Made by a program: the position numbers and the translations under genes | Part shown: piece by piece, positions 42,280-52,080 of the stretch | Layout of the letters: the number at the start of each line of letters is the position of its first letter | Position numbering within the stretch: position 1 is the stretch's first letter | Notes under the pieces: model-generated | What the model was told of the DNA's origin: nothing | Databases searched by the model: none | What the model saw: the letters and a program-made list of their open reading frames with translations, nothing else | Source: Pyxidicoccus caerfyrddinensis | Lineage (GTDB): Bacteria; Myxococcota; Myxococcia; Myxococcales; Myxococcaceae | Direction: 5' to 3' | Assembly (NCBI RefSeq): GCF_010894405.1 | Contig: NZ_JAAIYA010000004.1 | Coordinates: 434,001 to 498,000 of the forward strand | DNA: 64,000 nucleotides

Positions 42280-43539
42280 TCACGCCATGGCCAGGAACAG
42301 CAGGTCCGGCTTCTCCAGGTACTTGATGACCTCGTACACGAAGTCCGCAGCCACCGAGCCGTCGATGACGCGGTGGTCGCACGACAGCGACAGGTTCATC
42401 ATGTCGCGCACGACGACCTGGCCGTCCTTCACCGCCGGGCGCTGCTTCAGCTTGTGCACGCCCATGATGCCCACCTCGGGGTGGTTGATGATGGGCGTGG
42501 CGAACAGGCCGCCGCTCTGGCCGAGCGACGTAATCGTGAAGGTGCCGCCGGTCAGCTCCTCCAGCTTCAGCTTCCGCTCGCGCGCGGCGACGCCCAGGCG
42601 GGCCGTCTCCTGCGCCAGCTCAGCCAGCGTCAGCCGGTCCGCGTCCTTCACCACCGCCACGGTGAGGCCGTCCGGCGTCGCCACCGCCATGCCGATGTTG
42701 TACTCGCCGCGCACCACCAGTTCCTGCGTGGTCTCGTCGAAGTTGGCGTTGAGGTGCGGGAACTTCTTCAGCGCGGCGATGGTCGCCTTGATGATGAACG
42801 GCAGGTAGTTGAGCTTGGTGTTGTCACCCGCCGCCGCCAGCTGCTTGTTGAGCCGCGCGCGCAGGGCCACCAGGTCCGTCGCGTCCACCTCCTCCACGAA
42901 GGCGAAGTGCGGCATCGTGAACTTCGAGCGCACCATCTTCTCGGCGATCTTCTTGCGCAGGCCGCGCAGGGGAACGCGCTCGTCCGCACGGCCGGCCGAC
43001 ACCGGCGGCGCGGCGGGACGCACCTGCTGAGCCGCGGGCGCCACCACGTTCTTCTCAGCGCCACCCTCCAGCGCCGCCTTCACGTCCGCCTTCGTCACGC
43101 GGCCCTGCGGCCCCGAGCCGGCGATGGTCGCCAGATCCAGGCCGTGCTCGCGCGCCATGCGCCGGGTGACGGGCGTGGCCAGCACCTTCGTCGTGGGAGC
43201 CGGAGCCGCCGCGGTGGCCGCGGCAACAGGCGCCGCCGTGGCAGCCGCCGGAGCCGGAGCCGCCGCGCCATGACCCGCCGCCTGCGCCGGAGCCGCGCCT
43301 TCAATCTCCAGGGTGACGAGGAGCTGGTGCACCTTCGCCATGTCCCCTTCCTTGCCGTGCGTCTTCACGACGCGGCCCGCCTTGGGGGTGGGGACGGTGA
43401 CGGTGGCCTTGTCCGTCATGACCTCGGCGAGCACCTGGTCTTCCTTGACGGGGTCGCCTTCCTTCACGTGCCACTTCACCAGCTCGCCTTCCATCACGCC
43501 TTCACCGAGGTCGGGGAGCTTGAATTCGAAGATCGCCAT
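42280..43539 (-). CDS. Lipoyl-dependent acyltransferase, E2 of a 2-oxoacid dehydrogenase complex
   Basis: This is a 419-residue E2 protein. The N-terminal lipoyl domain has [14 protein letters not shown] with the lipoylated Lys near residue 44. An Ala/Pro linker follows ([20 protein letters not shown]), then an E3-binding peripheral domain ([31 protein letters not shown]). The catalytic acyltransferase domain ends in [18 protein letters not shown] with the active His and Asp. The sequence around the lipoyl Lys is the type common in branched-chain E2 (BkdB), but pyruvate E2 cannot be excluded. lipA, lipB and lpd nearby supply lipoate and E3. Confidence 0.9.
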   Translation of the reverse strand: MAIFEFKLPDLGEGVMEGELVKWHVKEGDPVKEDQVLAEVMTDKATVTVPTPKAGRVVKTHGKEGDMAKVHQLLVTLEIEGAAPAQAAGHGAAAPAPAAATAAPVAAATAAAPAPTTKVLATPVTRRMAREHGLDLATIAGSGPQGRVTKADVKAALEGGAEKNVVAPAAQQVRPAAPPVSAGRADERVPLRGLRKKIAEKMVRSKFTMPHFAFVEEVDATDLVALRARLNKQLAAAGDNTKLNYLPFIIKATIAALKKFPHLNANFDETTQELVVRGEYNIGMAVATPDGLTVAVVKDADRLTLAELAQETARLGVAARERKLKLEELTGGTFTITSLGQSGGLFATPIINHPEVGIMGVHKLKQRPAVKDGQVVVRDMMNLSLSCDHRVIDGSVAADFVYEVIKYLEKPDLLFLAMA

Positions 43540-43618
43540 GGGGTCGTCTTTCCGAGAGGAACAGGGTGTGCGTCAAGCCACGAATCGAAAGGTCTCGCCC
43601 ATGGTGGCCAGGCCCGGC

Positions 43619-44548
43619 TCAGCCGAGGCGCTCGAGGCGCTCGCGCTCCATCAGGCCCTTCATGAAGAACTCGGCCGCGCGGTAGCTGCTGCGCACGAGC
43701 GGACCCGAGGCCACGTAGAGGAAGCCGTACGACTCGGCCAGCGACTTGTACGCCTCGAACTGCGCGGGCGTGACGAAGCGCTCCACGCGCAGGTGGTACT
43801 GCGACGGCTGGAGGTACTGGCCCAGCGTCAGCACGTCCACGCCCACGTTGCGCAAGTCCTTGAAGGTCTGCTCCAGCTCCGCGTCCGTCTCGCCCAGGCC
43901 CACCATGACGGACGTCTTGGTGTAGAGGCCCTCGGGGCGGTTCTTCAGGTACTCGAGCACCTTCAGCGACTGGCGGTAGGTGGCGCGGCGGTCTCGCACG
44001 GTGGGGGTGAGGCGCTCCACCGTCTCCACGTTGTGGGCGACGACGTGCGGCTTCGCCTCGGCCACCGTGGTCAGGTCCTTCTCCACGCCCTTGAAGTCGG
44101 GGATGAGCACCTCGACGATGGTCTTCGGGCTCTCCTTGCGCAGCTCGCGGATGGCGGACGCGAAGTGGCTGGCGCCGCCGTCCGGCCGGTCGTCACGATT
44201 CACCGAGGTGACGACGATGTACTCGAGGTTCATCTCCTTCACCGCCTGGGCCAGATGGATGGGCTCCATCGGGTCCAGCGGCGGGGGCGCGCCCACCTTC
44301 ACGTGGCAGAAGCGGCAGGCGCGCGTGCAGACCTCGCCCATCAGCATGACGGTGGCCGTGCCGCCGCCCCAGCACTCGGCGATGTTCGGGCAGCGGGCCT
44401 CCTCGCACACGGTGGCCAGCTTCGTCCGCTTCACAATCGCTTTGACCCGCTCGTAGCCCTCGCCGTGCGGCAGACGGACCTTGAGCCACTCCGGCTTGCG
44501 GGTGGTCTCAGTCACCTGGGGGAGAGGAAACCGGTCGGGAGTCGCCAT
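43619..44548 (-). CDS. lipA: Lipoyl synthase
   Basis: This 309-residue radical SAM enzyme inserts two sulfurs into octanoyl groups on lipoyl domains. The auxiliary cluster motif CEEARCPNIAEC (C-x4-C-x5-C) lies near residue 50, and the radical SAM motif CTRACRFC (C-x3-C-x2-C) near residue 75. The C-terminal Ser of RSSYRAAEFF, which ligates the auxiliary cluster, is present. It lies 79 bases upstream of E2 on the same strand, consistent with co-transcription. Confidence 0.97.
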   Translation of the reverse strand: MATPDRFPLPQVTETTRKPEWLKVRLPHGEGYERVKAIVKRTKLATVCEEARCPNIAECWGGGTATVMLMGEVCTRACRFCHVKVGAPPPLDPMEPIHLAQAVKEMNLEYIVVTSVNRDDRPDGGASHFASAIRELRKESPKTIVEVLIPDFKGVEKDLTTVAEAKPHVVAHNVETVERLTPTVRDRRATYRQSLKVLEYLKNRPEGLYTKTSVMVGLGETDAELEQTFKDLRNVGVDVLTLGQYLQPSQYHLRVERFVTPAQFEAYKSLAESYGFLYVASGPLVRSSYRAAEFFMKGLMERERLERLG

Positions 44549-44724
44549 GGATCGCGCGCCTTCTATGGGTTGGACGAAAGACGTTCAAGCGGGAAGCCTC
44601 TAACGCGAGGCGTCAGCCCCCGCCAGCAGCTTCCCTGTTGTCGTCTCCCTACTAATGCCCTGACGCCGGGCAGGCAGCCCGAGCGGGAGCAGCATCGCCA
44701 CGCCCGGATGCCCAGGCTGTGGGC

Positions 44725-45540
44725 ATGGCCGTCGTCCACCTGGGCACCAGCGGGTACGTCTACAAGCACTGGAAGGGACTGCTCTACCCCGCCGGGCTGC
44801 CGGCCAGCCGGTGGCTCCCCCGCTACGCCCAGGTCTTCACCACGGTGGAGCTCAACGCGACCTTCTACCGCCTGCCCACCGCGCAGGCCGTGGATGGCTG
44901 GCGCGACGCGGTGCCCCCGGGCTTCCGCTTCGCGTGCAAGGGCAGCCGCTTCCTCACGCACATGAAGCGCCTGGCCGACGTGGGCGAGGGCCTGGAGCGC
45001 TACTACACGCCGGTGCTCCGCCTGGGCCGCAAGCTGGGCCCCGTCCTCTGGCAATTGCCGCCGCACATGACGAAGCCGGATCCGGAGCGGCTGGCGCGCT
45101 TCCTCGCCGCGCAGCCCGCGGGTGTGCAGCAGGTGGTCGAGTTCCGCCACCCCGCCTGGTACCACCCGGAGGTGCTGGACGTGCTCCGCCGCCACCGCGC
45201 CGCGCTGTGCGAGCACGACCTCGTCCAGGCTCCCGAGCCCGCCCCGAAGCCCACCGCGGCGTTCCGCTACCTCCGCTTCCACGGCGCGGGCAGCCGCTAC
45301 GCCGGGCGCTACGGGCGCGCGGCCCTGCGGCCCGTGGCGAAGGACTTGAAGGCGTGGCGGGCACGCGGCCACACCGCGTGGGTCTACTTCAACAACGACC
45401 TCCACGGGCACGCGCTGCTGGACGCGTTCGACCTGGCTGAGTTGCTGGAGGTGCCGGTGCACGTACCTCCAGAAATGGACAGGCCGCCCGCGGGCGTGGA
45501 GCCCGGGACGGCCTGGGTGACTCACGGGCGTGAGCCCTGA
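44725..45540 (+). CDS. DUF72 family protein
   Basis: This 271-residue protein belongs to the DUF72/YecE family, with a TIM-barrel fold. Family marks include LGTSGYVYKHWKGLLYP, FTTVELNATFYRLPT, FRFACKGSRFLTHMKRL, LWQLPPHMTKP, FEFRHP-like QQVVEFRHPAWY, FRYLRFHG and VYFNNDLHGHA. The molecular role of the family is not known; aminoacyl-tRNA or sugar-related functions have been guessed. It lies on the opposite strand inside the lipoate region. The start may be GTG 44719 or ATG 44725. Confidence 0.85.
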   Translation: MAVVHLGTSGYVYKHWKGLLYPAGLPASRWLPRYAQVFTTVELNATFYRLPTAQAVDGWRDAVPPGFRFACKGSRFLTHMKRLADVGEGLERYYTPVLRLGRKLGPVLWQLPPHMTKPDPERLARFLAAQPAGVQQVVEFRHPAWYHPEVLDVLRRHRAALCEHDLVQAPEPAPKPTAAFRYLRFHGAGSRYAGRYGRAALRPVAKDLKAWRARGHTAWVYFNNDLHGHALLDAFDLAELLEVPVHVPPEMDRPPAGVEPGTAWVTHGREP

Positions 45541-45545
45541 AGCGA

Positions 45546-46943
45546 CTAGAAGTGGCGCGGGTGGCCCAGCGTGGCCTCGGCGCCCTCGTGCATGATCTCC
45601 GAGAGCGTGGGGTGCGCGTGGATGGTGTTCGCCAGCTCCTCGGTGGTGATCTCCAGCTTCAGCGCGACGCACGCCTCGGCCAGCAGCTCGGTGGCGTGCG
45701 GGCCGATGAGGTGCACGCCGAGCACCTCGTCGTACTTCTTGTCGGAGATGACCTTGATCATGCCGATCGACTCGTTGGAGATGGCCGACTTGGTCACCGC
45801 GCCGAAGGGGGCGATGGTGAACTTCACGTCGTAGCCGCGCTCCTTGGCCTTCTTCTCCGTCAGGCCCACCGAGGCGACCTCGGGGTAGCAGTACGTGGCG
45901 GACGGGGTGAGGTCGTAGTTGATGGGCTGCGGGTTCTTGCCCGCGATGTGCTCCACCGCCACCACGCACTCGGCGCTGGCCATGTGCGCGAGCATCGGCG
46001 TGGGGATGACGTCACCCACCGCGTACACGTTGGGCTCCGTGGTGCGCATCATCGTGTCGACCTTGATGAAGCCGCGCTCGGGCTTGATGCTCGTCAGGTT
46101 CAGGCCCACGTCCTCGGTGACGGGCGCGCGGCCCACCGCGGACAGGAGGATTTCGGCCTCGAGCGTCTTCGTCTCGTTGCCGACCTTCATGGTGACGCGC
46201 ACGCCGTCCGCGGTGTGCTCCACCTTCTCCACCGCCGAGCCGGTGTGCACGTCGATGCCGCGGCGCTTGAAGAGCTTCTCCAGCTCCTTGGAGATGTCCG
46301 CGTCCTCAATCGGCAGCAGCGCGGGCATGTACTCGACAATCGAGGTCTTGCTGCCCACGTGGTTGAACACGGAGGCGAACTCGCAGCCCACCGCGCCGGC
46401 GCCCAGGACGATGATGCTCTTGGGGATGTGGTCGATGTCGAGGATGGAGTCGCTGTTCATCACCCGCTTGTGGTCCACGGGGACGTTGGGCAGGGACTTG
46501 GGCACCGAGCCGGTGGCGATGATGATGTTCTTCGCCTCCAGCACCTGCTTGGAGCCGTCCTCGGCGGTGACCTCCACCTTGCCCTTGCCGGCAATGCGGC
46601 CATGGCCCTTGACCACGGTCACCTTGTTCTTCTTCATCAAGAAGTCGATGCCACCCGCGCCCTTGGTGACGACCTTGTTCTTGTGCTTCATCGCGTTCGC
46701 CCAGTTGATGGTCGGGCTGGAAACGTCGATGCCGAAGTCGGCCGCCTCCTTGACGTGATGGAACAGCTCCGCGGTCCACAGGAGGGACTTGGTGGGGATG
46801 CAGCCACGATGGAGGCAGGTGCCGCCCAGCCGCTTGTCCCTCTCGATGATGGCCGTCTTCAGCCCGAGCTGACCCGCTCGGATGGCACCCACGTAGCCAC
46901 CAGGGCCCGAACCGATGATCACCACGTCGAACGTCTCAGCCAC
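45546..46943 (-). CDS. lpdA: Dihydrolipoamide dehydrogenase (E3)
   Basis: This 465-residue flavoprotein reoxidises dihydrolipoyl groups of E2 using NAD+. It shows VVIIGSGPGGYVGAIRAGQL for FAD, the redox disulfide in GGTCLHRGCIPTKSLL near residue 40, the NAD-binding IVLGAGAVGCEFASVF, NVYAVGDVIPTPMLAH, and the catalytic His-Glu in AHPTLSEIMHEGAEA. GTG 46943 is the start because GGAGG precedes it; an upstream extension is noise. It converges with the DUF72 gene (5 bases between stops). Confidence 0.97.
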   Translation of the reverse strand: MAETFDVVIIGSGPGGYVGAIRAGQLGLKTAIIERDKRLGGTCLHRGCIPTKSLLWTAELFHHVKEAADFGIDVSSPTINWANAMKHKNKVVTKGAGGIDFLMKKNKVTVVKGHGRIAGKGKVEVTAEDGSKQVLEAKNIIIATGSVPKSLPNVPVDHKRVMNSDSILDIDHIPKSIIVLGAGAVGCEFASVFNHVGSKTSIVEYMPALLPIEDADISKELEKLFKRRGIDVHTGSAVEKVEHTADGVRVTMKVGNETKTLEAEILLSAVGRAPVTEDVGLNLTSIKPERGFIKVDTMMRTTEPNVYAVGDVIPTPMLAHMASAECVVAVEHIAGKNPQPINYDLTPSATYCYPEVASVGLTEKKAKERGYDVKFTIAPFGAVTKSAISNESIGMIKVISDKKYDEVLGVHLIGPHATELLAEACVALKLEITTEELANTIHAHPTLSEIMHEGAEATLGHPRHF

Positions 46944-47023
46944 GCACGCCTCCGTAACTATTGCGGATGGAACCCGGGGGGGCTGATAACCCCCGGTCCC
47001 GGTTGGAATCAAGGAGTTTGCTC

Positions 47024-48193
47024 GTGCGCCGTTTCCCCGTCCGAACGCTTCTGCTGATGCTGCTGGCGCTGGCCGCTTTTGGCCGCCTCTACTGGGTGAC
47101 GCACCGAGATGCGTCGTCCGGTGGCCAACCGGACGGGCTCGCCCGGCGTGACGCGGCCGGCAAAGCACCTCCCGCCGCCTCTCCCACTCCGGGCCTCCCG
47201 GTGGCTTCTCCCGAGTGCCGCACCCTGGAGCGCGCCCTCGACGGCGCCCTGCGAGCCCCCCAGGACGCCCGGGCCCATGCCGAGGCCCGCCAGAAGCTGG
47301 ACGCCTGCCCCGCGCTCCCGGAGCGGGCCTGCGAGCTCGGCGGCGCGCTGGCCGTGCGAGCGCCCCTCGCCGCCGGTGAGTCGGCACCCCTGCGGGGGCT
47401 GCTCGCCACACTGTGTGAGCGCTGCCCGCCCGCAGCCAATGTCTGTGCCCAGAGCGTGGGCCAGGCGCTCCTGGAGGGGGCCGTGGGTCGGGTACCTGAC
47501 GCCGCGGCGCTGGCGGAATCGCGGTGGAACCTGGCTCACGCCGGGCAGGAGGGCACGAAGGCGGCCTGTGACTCACTCGTCCGGCTGGGGCTCGCGCCGG
47601 CCGCCCAGTCCGACACCCCGGTCAGCGACGCGGTGCGGACGCTCGTGACGGAGCTGGCGCCCACGTGCGCGGAGGCCGGACTGCTGCCGGACGCGGTGCT
47701 GCGGGCCGCCGCCGCGCAGCAGGGGCTCCAGGCGGCGCCGAAGCTGGTGGCGCTCGTCACCGCCCGATCTATTGAGACAAAGGCCGTGCGACCGGACCAG
47801 GTGACGGGCGCGAAGCCTGAGCGGCAGGCATTCGACAAGGACGTGAATACCGGCGTCGTCGTGAGCAATGCCGCGCCCGGCAAGCGGTGGGCCGCGGACG
47901 GAGCCCTGCGCGCGGGTTATGCCCCCGAGCTGAAGCACCTCGCGTCCCTGCGGATCCGCGCCACCGGGCCGGGCTCGCTGCGGGCCATTGTCCGGACCCC
48001 CTCAGGGGTGGGGCTGAAGGATCCGGAGGGAGGCTTCTTCTTCGTCAACCCCACCGTGTGCCACTTCCGTGGCACGGGTCAGTGGGAGGATTGCAAGCCC
48101 ACGGTGCCGCTGCTCGACGTGGACGCGGTGAGCGTCTTCCCGGAGCGCGCGGGCGTGGAGGTGAAGGAGCTGGAGGTCATCGGCGCCCGGTGA
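47024..48193 (+). CDS. Hypothetical exported protein with N-terminal anchor
   Basis: The 389-residue product starts at GTG 47024 (AAGGAG seven bases upstream) and has a single N-terminal membrane helix (TLLLMLLALAAFGRLYWV). The large outer part is Ala/Leu-rich and helical in its first half, with paired cysteines (ECRTLERALD, LDACPALPERACE, LCERCPPAANVCAQ). The last 110 residues look like a beta-sandwich (LASLRIRATGPGSLRAIVRT, VCHFRGTGQWEDCKP). The cysteines suggest disulfides in the periplasm. I do not recognise a family. Confidence 0.6.
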   Translation: MRRFPVRTLLLMLLALAAFGRLYWVTHRDASSGGQPDGLARRDAAGKAPPAASPTPGLPVASPECRTLERALDGALRAPQDARAHAEARQKLDACPALPERACELGGALAVRAPLAAGESAPLRGLLATLCERCPPAANVCAQSVGQALLEGAVGRVPDAAALAESRWNLAHAGQEGTKAACDSLVRLGLAPAAQSDTPVSDAVRTLVTELAPTCAEAGLLPDAVLRAAAAQQGLQAAPKLVALVTARSIETKAVRPDQVTGAKPERQAFDKDVNTGVVVSNAAPGKRWAADGALRAGYAPELKHLASLRIRATGPGSLRAIVRTPSGVGLKDPEGGFFFVNPTVCHFRGTGQWEDCKPTVPLLDVDAVSVFPERAGVEVKELEVIGAR

Positions 48194-48209
48194 GCGCCGG
48201 AGGGCCTCT

Positions 48210-48659
48210 TCAGCCCAGGAGGCCCTTCTCCTTCGCCATGCCGAAGATGGGCGACGCGTCCTTCTTCAGCACCGCGCTGACGTCCTTGATGATGGAGTCA
48301 CCGGACTTGGCCACCGACAGGAAGTTGTCGAAGGTGCGCGTGAGGATCAGCACGCCGGAGATGATGACGCGCTGGAGGTTGTGCTGCAGGTCCGTGCCCT
48401 CGTAGATGAGCCACGCCTGCTCCACGCAGGTGCGGCGGGCGTCGAGCAGGAACTGGTTGAGCACCGCGCGCTCCTGCGCGTCCGGCACCTTCGACTTGGG
48501 GCTCACCGAGCCGACGTAGATGAGGTTCGCGCCCAGCCGTTTGGCCGCGTCCTGCATCTGCGCCAGGATCGTCGTGACGTCCTCCTTCGTCGGAGGATTC
48601 GGCCAGCGGGTGAAGATGACGCGGTCGATGATTTCAGCCTTGTAGGTGGGGCCGTTCAC
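48210..48659 (-). CDS. Conserved-type hypothetical protein, STAS-like
   Basis: This 149-residue cytosolic protein starts at GTG 48659 after GGAGG. It begins YKAEIIDRVIFTRWPNPPTK and continues LGANLIYVGSVSPKSKVPDA, with alternating strands and helices resembling a STAS or SpoIIAA-like fold (compare the Asp-Val-Thr-x8-Ala pattern). No catalytic motif is evident. Its role is unknown; such proteins in myxobacteria often act in signalling partner switches, but that is inference. Confidence 0.55.
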   Translation of the reverse strand: MNGPTYKAEIIDRVIFTRWPNPPTKEDVTTILAQMQDAAKRLGANLIYVGSVSPKSKVPDAQERAVLNQFLLDARRTCVEQAWLIYEGTDLQHNLQRVIISGVLILTRTFDNFLSVAKSGDSIIKDVSAVLKKDASPIFGMAKEKGLLG

Positions 48660-48943
48660 GATGCCTCCGGTGAGGCGGACGGTTTGCAAGCGCCCGCCCG
48701 GCGATCTCCACTCCGCCGTGCGCCCGAATGTGTAGCAGGAACACTCCTCTCGTTGAAGAGAGTGAGCACCTACCCTGATCCACATTGCGTGGCAGCCATG
48801 CTGTCGCGCTGCAGTCCTGACGGACAAAACCGTCCGGGTCGAGGGTGACACTGCCCCTGCGCACCCTCAATGTCTCAGGAAGGCTCGGAAGTCCCGACCG
48901 GAAATGCGGGAACGGCGGCGCCCGCTGGGGGCGCCTGATCCAC

Positions 48944-49303
48944 TCAGGGCTGACCACCCGTCGGCGGCGGCTCCACCGGCATCCCCGCGTCAGTGGGCGC
49001 GGGAGCCGTGGGCGCCGGCATGCGGGCTCCGCGCCCGCTCTTCTTCGCCGCGGCGCGGCGCGGGCGCTTGCTGGCGGTGCGCGCGGAGGTGCCCGTGCTC
49101 TTCGCGCCCCCCTGCTTGCGCGCGCCCGTCTTCTTCGCGGCCGGCGCCTTCTTCGCGGCCGGCACCTTCTTCGCCGACGCCTTCTTCGCGGCGCGCTTCA
49201 CCTGGGGCGTCTTGCGACGCGCGGACTTCGCCGCCTTCTTCGCCGTGGGCTTCGCCTGTTTCTTCGCCGAGGACCTCACCTGCTTCTTCGCCTTCGCGGC
49301 CAT
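48944..49303 (-). CDS. Histone-H1-like Lys/Ala-rich protein
   Basis: This 119-residue protein is nearly all Lys, Ala, Arg and Pro in the first 90 residues (AKKQVRSSAKKQAKPTAKKA, KKVPAAKKAPAAKKTGARK), with a Pro-rich neutral tail ending PPPTGGQP. A GGAGG site precedes ATG 49303. The composition matches histone-H1-like C-terminal domains that bind DNA through charge. It lies 86 bases after hisIE on the same strand, so it might receive read-through from the his operon. Confidence 0.75.
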   Translation of the reverse strand: MAAKAKKQVRSSAKKQAKPTAKKAAKSARRKTPQVKRAAKKASAKKVPAAKKAPAAKKTGARKQGGAKSTGTSARTASKRPRRAAAKKSGRGARMPAPTAPAPTDAGMPVEPPPTGGQP

Positions 49304-49389
49304 GCGTGACTTCCTCCTTGCGTGTGCAGGTATGCACGCTCGGTGAAGATGGCCACTGTCCTCGCGACGGAGGCGACTCGCGCGCTGCT

Positions 49390-50007
49390 TCAGCGCGCGG
49401 CGCGGCGGGCGAGGACGGCCTTCACCTCTTCCAGCGTGAGGCCCAGCGGCTTCACCGCGACGAGCACGTGGTAGAACACGTCCGCCGCCTCCTCCACCGC
49501 GCGCTCCTTGTCGCCATCCGCGCACGCCGTCACCAGCTCCGCGGCCTCCTCGCCAATCTTCTTCAGGCGCAGGTTCCGGTCGTCCAGCAGCCGGCGCGTG
49601 TAGCTCGGCTTCTCGCCCTCGGGGGACGCCTGGGTGGCGCGCCGGGCGATGGTGGCGTCCAGCGCTGCGAGCGCGTCCCACCGTCCAGGGCCGAAGCAGG
49701 TCTCCTCGCCCGTGTGGCAGGCGGGGCCGGCCTTCTCTACCCGGGCCAGCACCGCGTCCCCGTCGCAGTCCGCGCTGAGCGACACCACGCGCTGCACGTT
49801 CCCGCTGGTGCCGCCCTTGTGCCACAGGCCCCGCGTGCGCGAGCGGTAGTGCATCTCGCGGGTGGCCAGCGTGCGTTCGAGCGCCTCGCGGTCCGCGTGC
49901 GCCACCATCAGCACGTCGCCGGTGCTCGCGTCCTGCGCCACCACCGTCACCAGGCCCCCGCCCTTGGCGAAGTCGAGCCGGTCCAGGTCCAACGTCACCG
50001 CCGTCAT
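49390..50007 (-). CDS. hisIE: Bifunctional phosphoribosyl-AMP cyclohydrolase / phosphoribosyl-ATP pyrophosphatase
   Basis: This 205-residue fusion catalyses the second and third steps of histidine synthesis. The HisI half (residues 1-115) has the Mg site [12 protein letters not shown] and the zinc site [12 protein letters not shown]. The HisE half (residues 130-205) has [20 protein letters not shown] and [14 protein letters not shown], an all-alpha nucleotide pyrophosphatase. It is the last gene of the operon, with its start overlapping the hisN stop by 4 bases. Confidence 0.96.
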   Translation of the reverse strand: MTAVTLDLDRLDFAKGGGLVTVVAQDASTGDVLMVAHADREALERTLATREMHYRSRTRGLWHKGGTSGNVQRVVSLSADCDGDAVLARVEKAGPACHTGEETCFGPGRWDALAALDATIARRATQASPEGEKPSYTRRLLDDRNLRLKKIGEEAAELVTACADGDKERAVEEAADVFYHVLVAVKPLGLTLEEVKAVLARRAAR

Positions 50008-50786
50008 CGCACCACCTCCGTCGCGCCCAGCCGCTCGCGCACCACGCGCGCCAGGGCGCCATTGGTCGCGATGCAGTTGCCGCCGAAGGAGGTCTGCCGG
50101 CCCGTCCAGTCGGTGAAGACGCCGCCCGCCTCCTCGATGATGGGCTGCAGCGCCGCCGCGTCCCAGGACGACAGCACCTCGTCCACCATCACCTCCGCCC
50201 TGCCCGTGGCCACGAGCAGGTAGCCGTAGCAGTCACCCCAGGTGCGGTCCATGGCCGCCTCCTTCGCCAGGGCGCGCCAGGCCTCGCCCCGCTCCAGGTG
50301 CACGAGGAAGCGCTCGTCGGTGGACAGCACCACCGCCTTCGACAGCTCCGCCTGCGTGGAGACGCGCGTCGGCTTGTCATTCCAGAAACAACCCTGCCCC
50401 GGAGCGGCCACGAGCATTTCGCCCACCGCGGGGAAGTACGCGGCGCCCGCGAGGATGCGCTCGTTCTTGGCTACCGCCACCAGCGTGCCCCACAGCGGCA
50501 CGCCGCGGATGAACGTCTTCGTGCCGTCGATGGGGTCCAGAATCCAACGGCGCTCCGCGCCCGGCCGCGTCTCTCCGAACTCCTCGCCGAGGATGCCGTC
50601 CTCCGGGAAGCGGGCCGAAATCCAGTCGCGGGCCGCCTGCTCGGCCGTCCGGTCCGCCACCGTCACCGGCGTGCCGTCCGACTTGGTGTCCACCGCGATG
50701 CCGCCGCGGAAGAAGCCGAGCGCCACGTCCCCGGCCAGCCGCGCCACGTCCGCCGCCGCCTGCATCAGTGCCTGTCTGTCGTTCAT
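50004..50786 (-). CDS. hisN: Histidinol-phosphatase of the inositol monophosphatase family
   Basis: This 260-residue Mg-dependent phosphatase has [29 protein letters not shown] and [17 protein letters not shown], the three metal-binding motifs of the IMPase fold. It removes phosphate from L-histidinol phosphate, the step done in enterobacteria by the N-terminal half of HisB. HisB here lacks that half, so HisN is the expected replacement. Four-base overlaps on both sides lock it into the his operon. Confidence 0.92.
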   Translation of the reverse strand: MNDRQALMQAAADVARLAGDVALGFFRGGIAVDTKSDGTPVTVADRTAEQAARDWISARFPEDGILGEEFGETRPGAERRWILDPIDGTKTFIRGVPLWGTLVAVAKNERILAGAAYFPAVGEMLVAAPGQGCFWNDKPTRVSTQAELSKAVVLSTDERFLVHLERGEAWRALAKEAAMDRTWGDCYGYLLVATGRAEVMVDEVLSSWDAAALQPIIEEAGGVFTDWTGRQTSFGGNCIATNGALARVVRERLGATEVVR

Positions 50787-51544
50787 GTCCCGCTCCGGAT
50801 GTGCAGGCCGCCCTCGCGGAGCAGCGACTTGATGGCGCCCACCGTGGTGACGCCGTCGTGGAGGATGCCGGCCACCAGCGCCGCGTCCGCGCCGCCCTGC
50901 TTCAGCGCGTCCCGCACGTGCGCCGCGTTGCCCGCCCCGCCCGACGCGATGACGGGCACGTCCACCGCGTCCGCCACCGCGCGCGTCAACTCCAGGTCAT
51001 AGCCGGTGCGCGCCCCGTCCCGGTCGATGCTGGTGAGCAGCACCTCCCCTGCCCCGCGCGACACGCACTCGCGGGCCCACGCCACCGCATCCAGGTCCGT
51101 GGGCTTCCGGCCGCCATGGGTGTAGACGCGCCAGCGCCCGTCTTCCCTCTTGGCGTCGATGCTGGCCACGACGCACTGCGCGCCGAAGCGCTCCGCGCAC
51201 GCCGTCAGCACCGCGGGGTTGGCCACCGCCGCCGAGTTGATGCTCACCTTGTCCGCGCCCGCGCGCAGGGCCCGGCCCACGTCGTCAGCCGTGCGCACGC
51301 CGCCGCCGACGGTGAGCGGAATGAACAGTCGTTCCGCGGTGCGCTGCACCAATTCCCAGAGGGTGCCGCGCTCCTCGGCGCTCGCGGAGATGTCCAGGAA
51401 GGTCACCTCGTCCGCACCCTCCTGCTCGTAGCGCTTCGCCAGTTCCACCGGGTCGCCCACGTCGCGCAGGCCCTCGAACTGGACGCCCTTCACCACGCGC
51501 CCGCCCTTCACGTCCAGGCAGACGATGAGTCGCCGGGTGAGCAT
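50783..51544 (-). CDS. hisF: Imidazole glycerol phosphate synthase cyclase subunit
   Basis: This 253-residue (beta/alpha)8 barrel forms imidazole glycerol phosphate with ammonia from HisH. The catalytic Asp residues are in [17 protein letters not shown] and [16 protein letters not shown]; the phosphate-binding loops are [12 protein letters not shown] and [18 protein letters not shown] lies seven bases before ATG 51544; the in-frame GTG one codon upstream is less likely. Its ATG overlaps the hisB stop by 1 base. Confidence 0.97.
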   Translation of the reverse strand: MLTRRLIVCLDVKGGRVVKGVQFEGLRDVGDPVELAKRYEQEGADEVTFLDISASAEERGTLWELVQRTAERLFIPLTVGGGVRTADDVGRALRAGADKVSINSAAVANPAVLTACAERFGAQCVVASIDAKREDGRWRVYTHGGRKPTDLDAVAWARECVSRGAGEVLLTSIDRDGARTGYDLELTRAVADAVDVPVIASGGAGNAAHVRDALKQGGADAALVAGILHDGVTTVGAIKSLLREGGLHIRSGT

Positions 51545-52080
51545 CACTTCACCTCCAGGGCCACGGAGCCCTTCATGCTGAACACCGTGCCCGAGTCCAC
51601 CATGGCGTCACGCAGCGCCAGCCCCAGCGCCTTGAAGGCGGCCTCCGTCGCGTGGTGGCTGTCCTTGCCGCGCAGGATGCGCAGGTGCAGCGTCACCTTC
51701 GCGTGCTCGCTGAACGAGCGCATCCAGTGCTCGTAGAGCCGGTTCTTCAGCGGGCCCTGGTAGTAGAAGCGTCCGCCCGCATCCAGGCACGCCTGCACCA
51801 GCGCGTCGTCCATGGGAATGGTCCGCTCCGCGAAGCGCGCCGCGGTGGCGGGAATCACCTTCTGCACCGCCGTGCCCAGCGTAATCGCCACGTCCTCCAT
51901 GACGTGGTGGGTGAGGTCGCCCCGCGCGTGCAGCTTCAAGTCCAACCCCGCGTAGCGCGCGAAGGTGGACAGCATGTGGTCGAAGAACTTCAGGCCCGTG
52001 TCCACCTGGGTGACGCCCTTGCCGAGCGCCAACTCCACCTGGACCTTCGTCTCCTTCGTCTCCCGAATGACGGTGGTCAT
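51544..52080 (-). CDS. hisB: Imidazoleglycerol-phosphate dehydratase
   Basis: This 178-residue monofunctional HisB dehydrates imidazoleglycerol phosphate using two Mn ions. The metal sites are [37 protein letters not shown] His and [16 protein letters not shown]. There is no phosphatase domain, in agreement with hisN in the same operon. It overlaps hisA by 4 bases and hisF by 1. Confidence 0.97.
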   Translation of the reverse strand: MTTVIRETKETKVQVELALGKGVTQVDTGLKFFDHMLSTFARYAGLDLKLHARGDLTHHVMEDVAITLGTAVQKVIPATAARFAERTIPMDDALVQACLDAGGRFYYQGPLKNRLYEHWMRSFSEHAKVTLHLRILRGKDSHHATEAAFKALGLALRDAMVDSGTVFSMKGSVALEVK

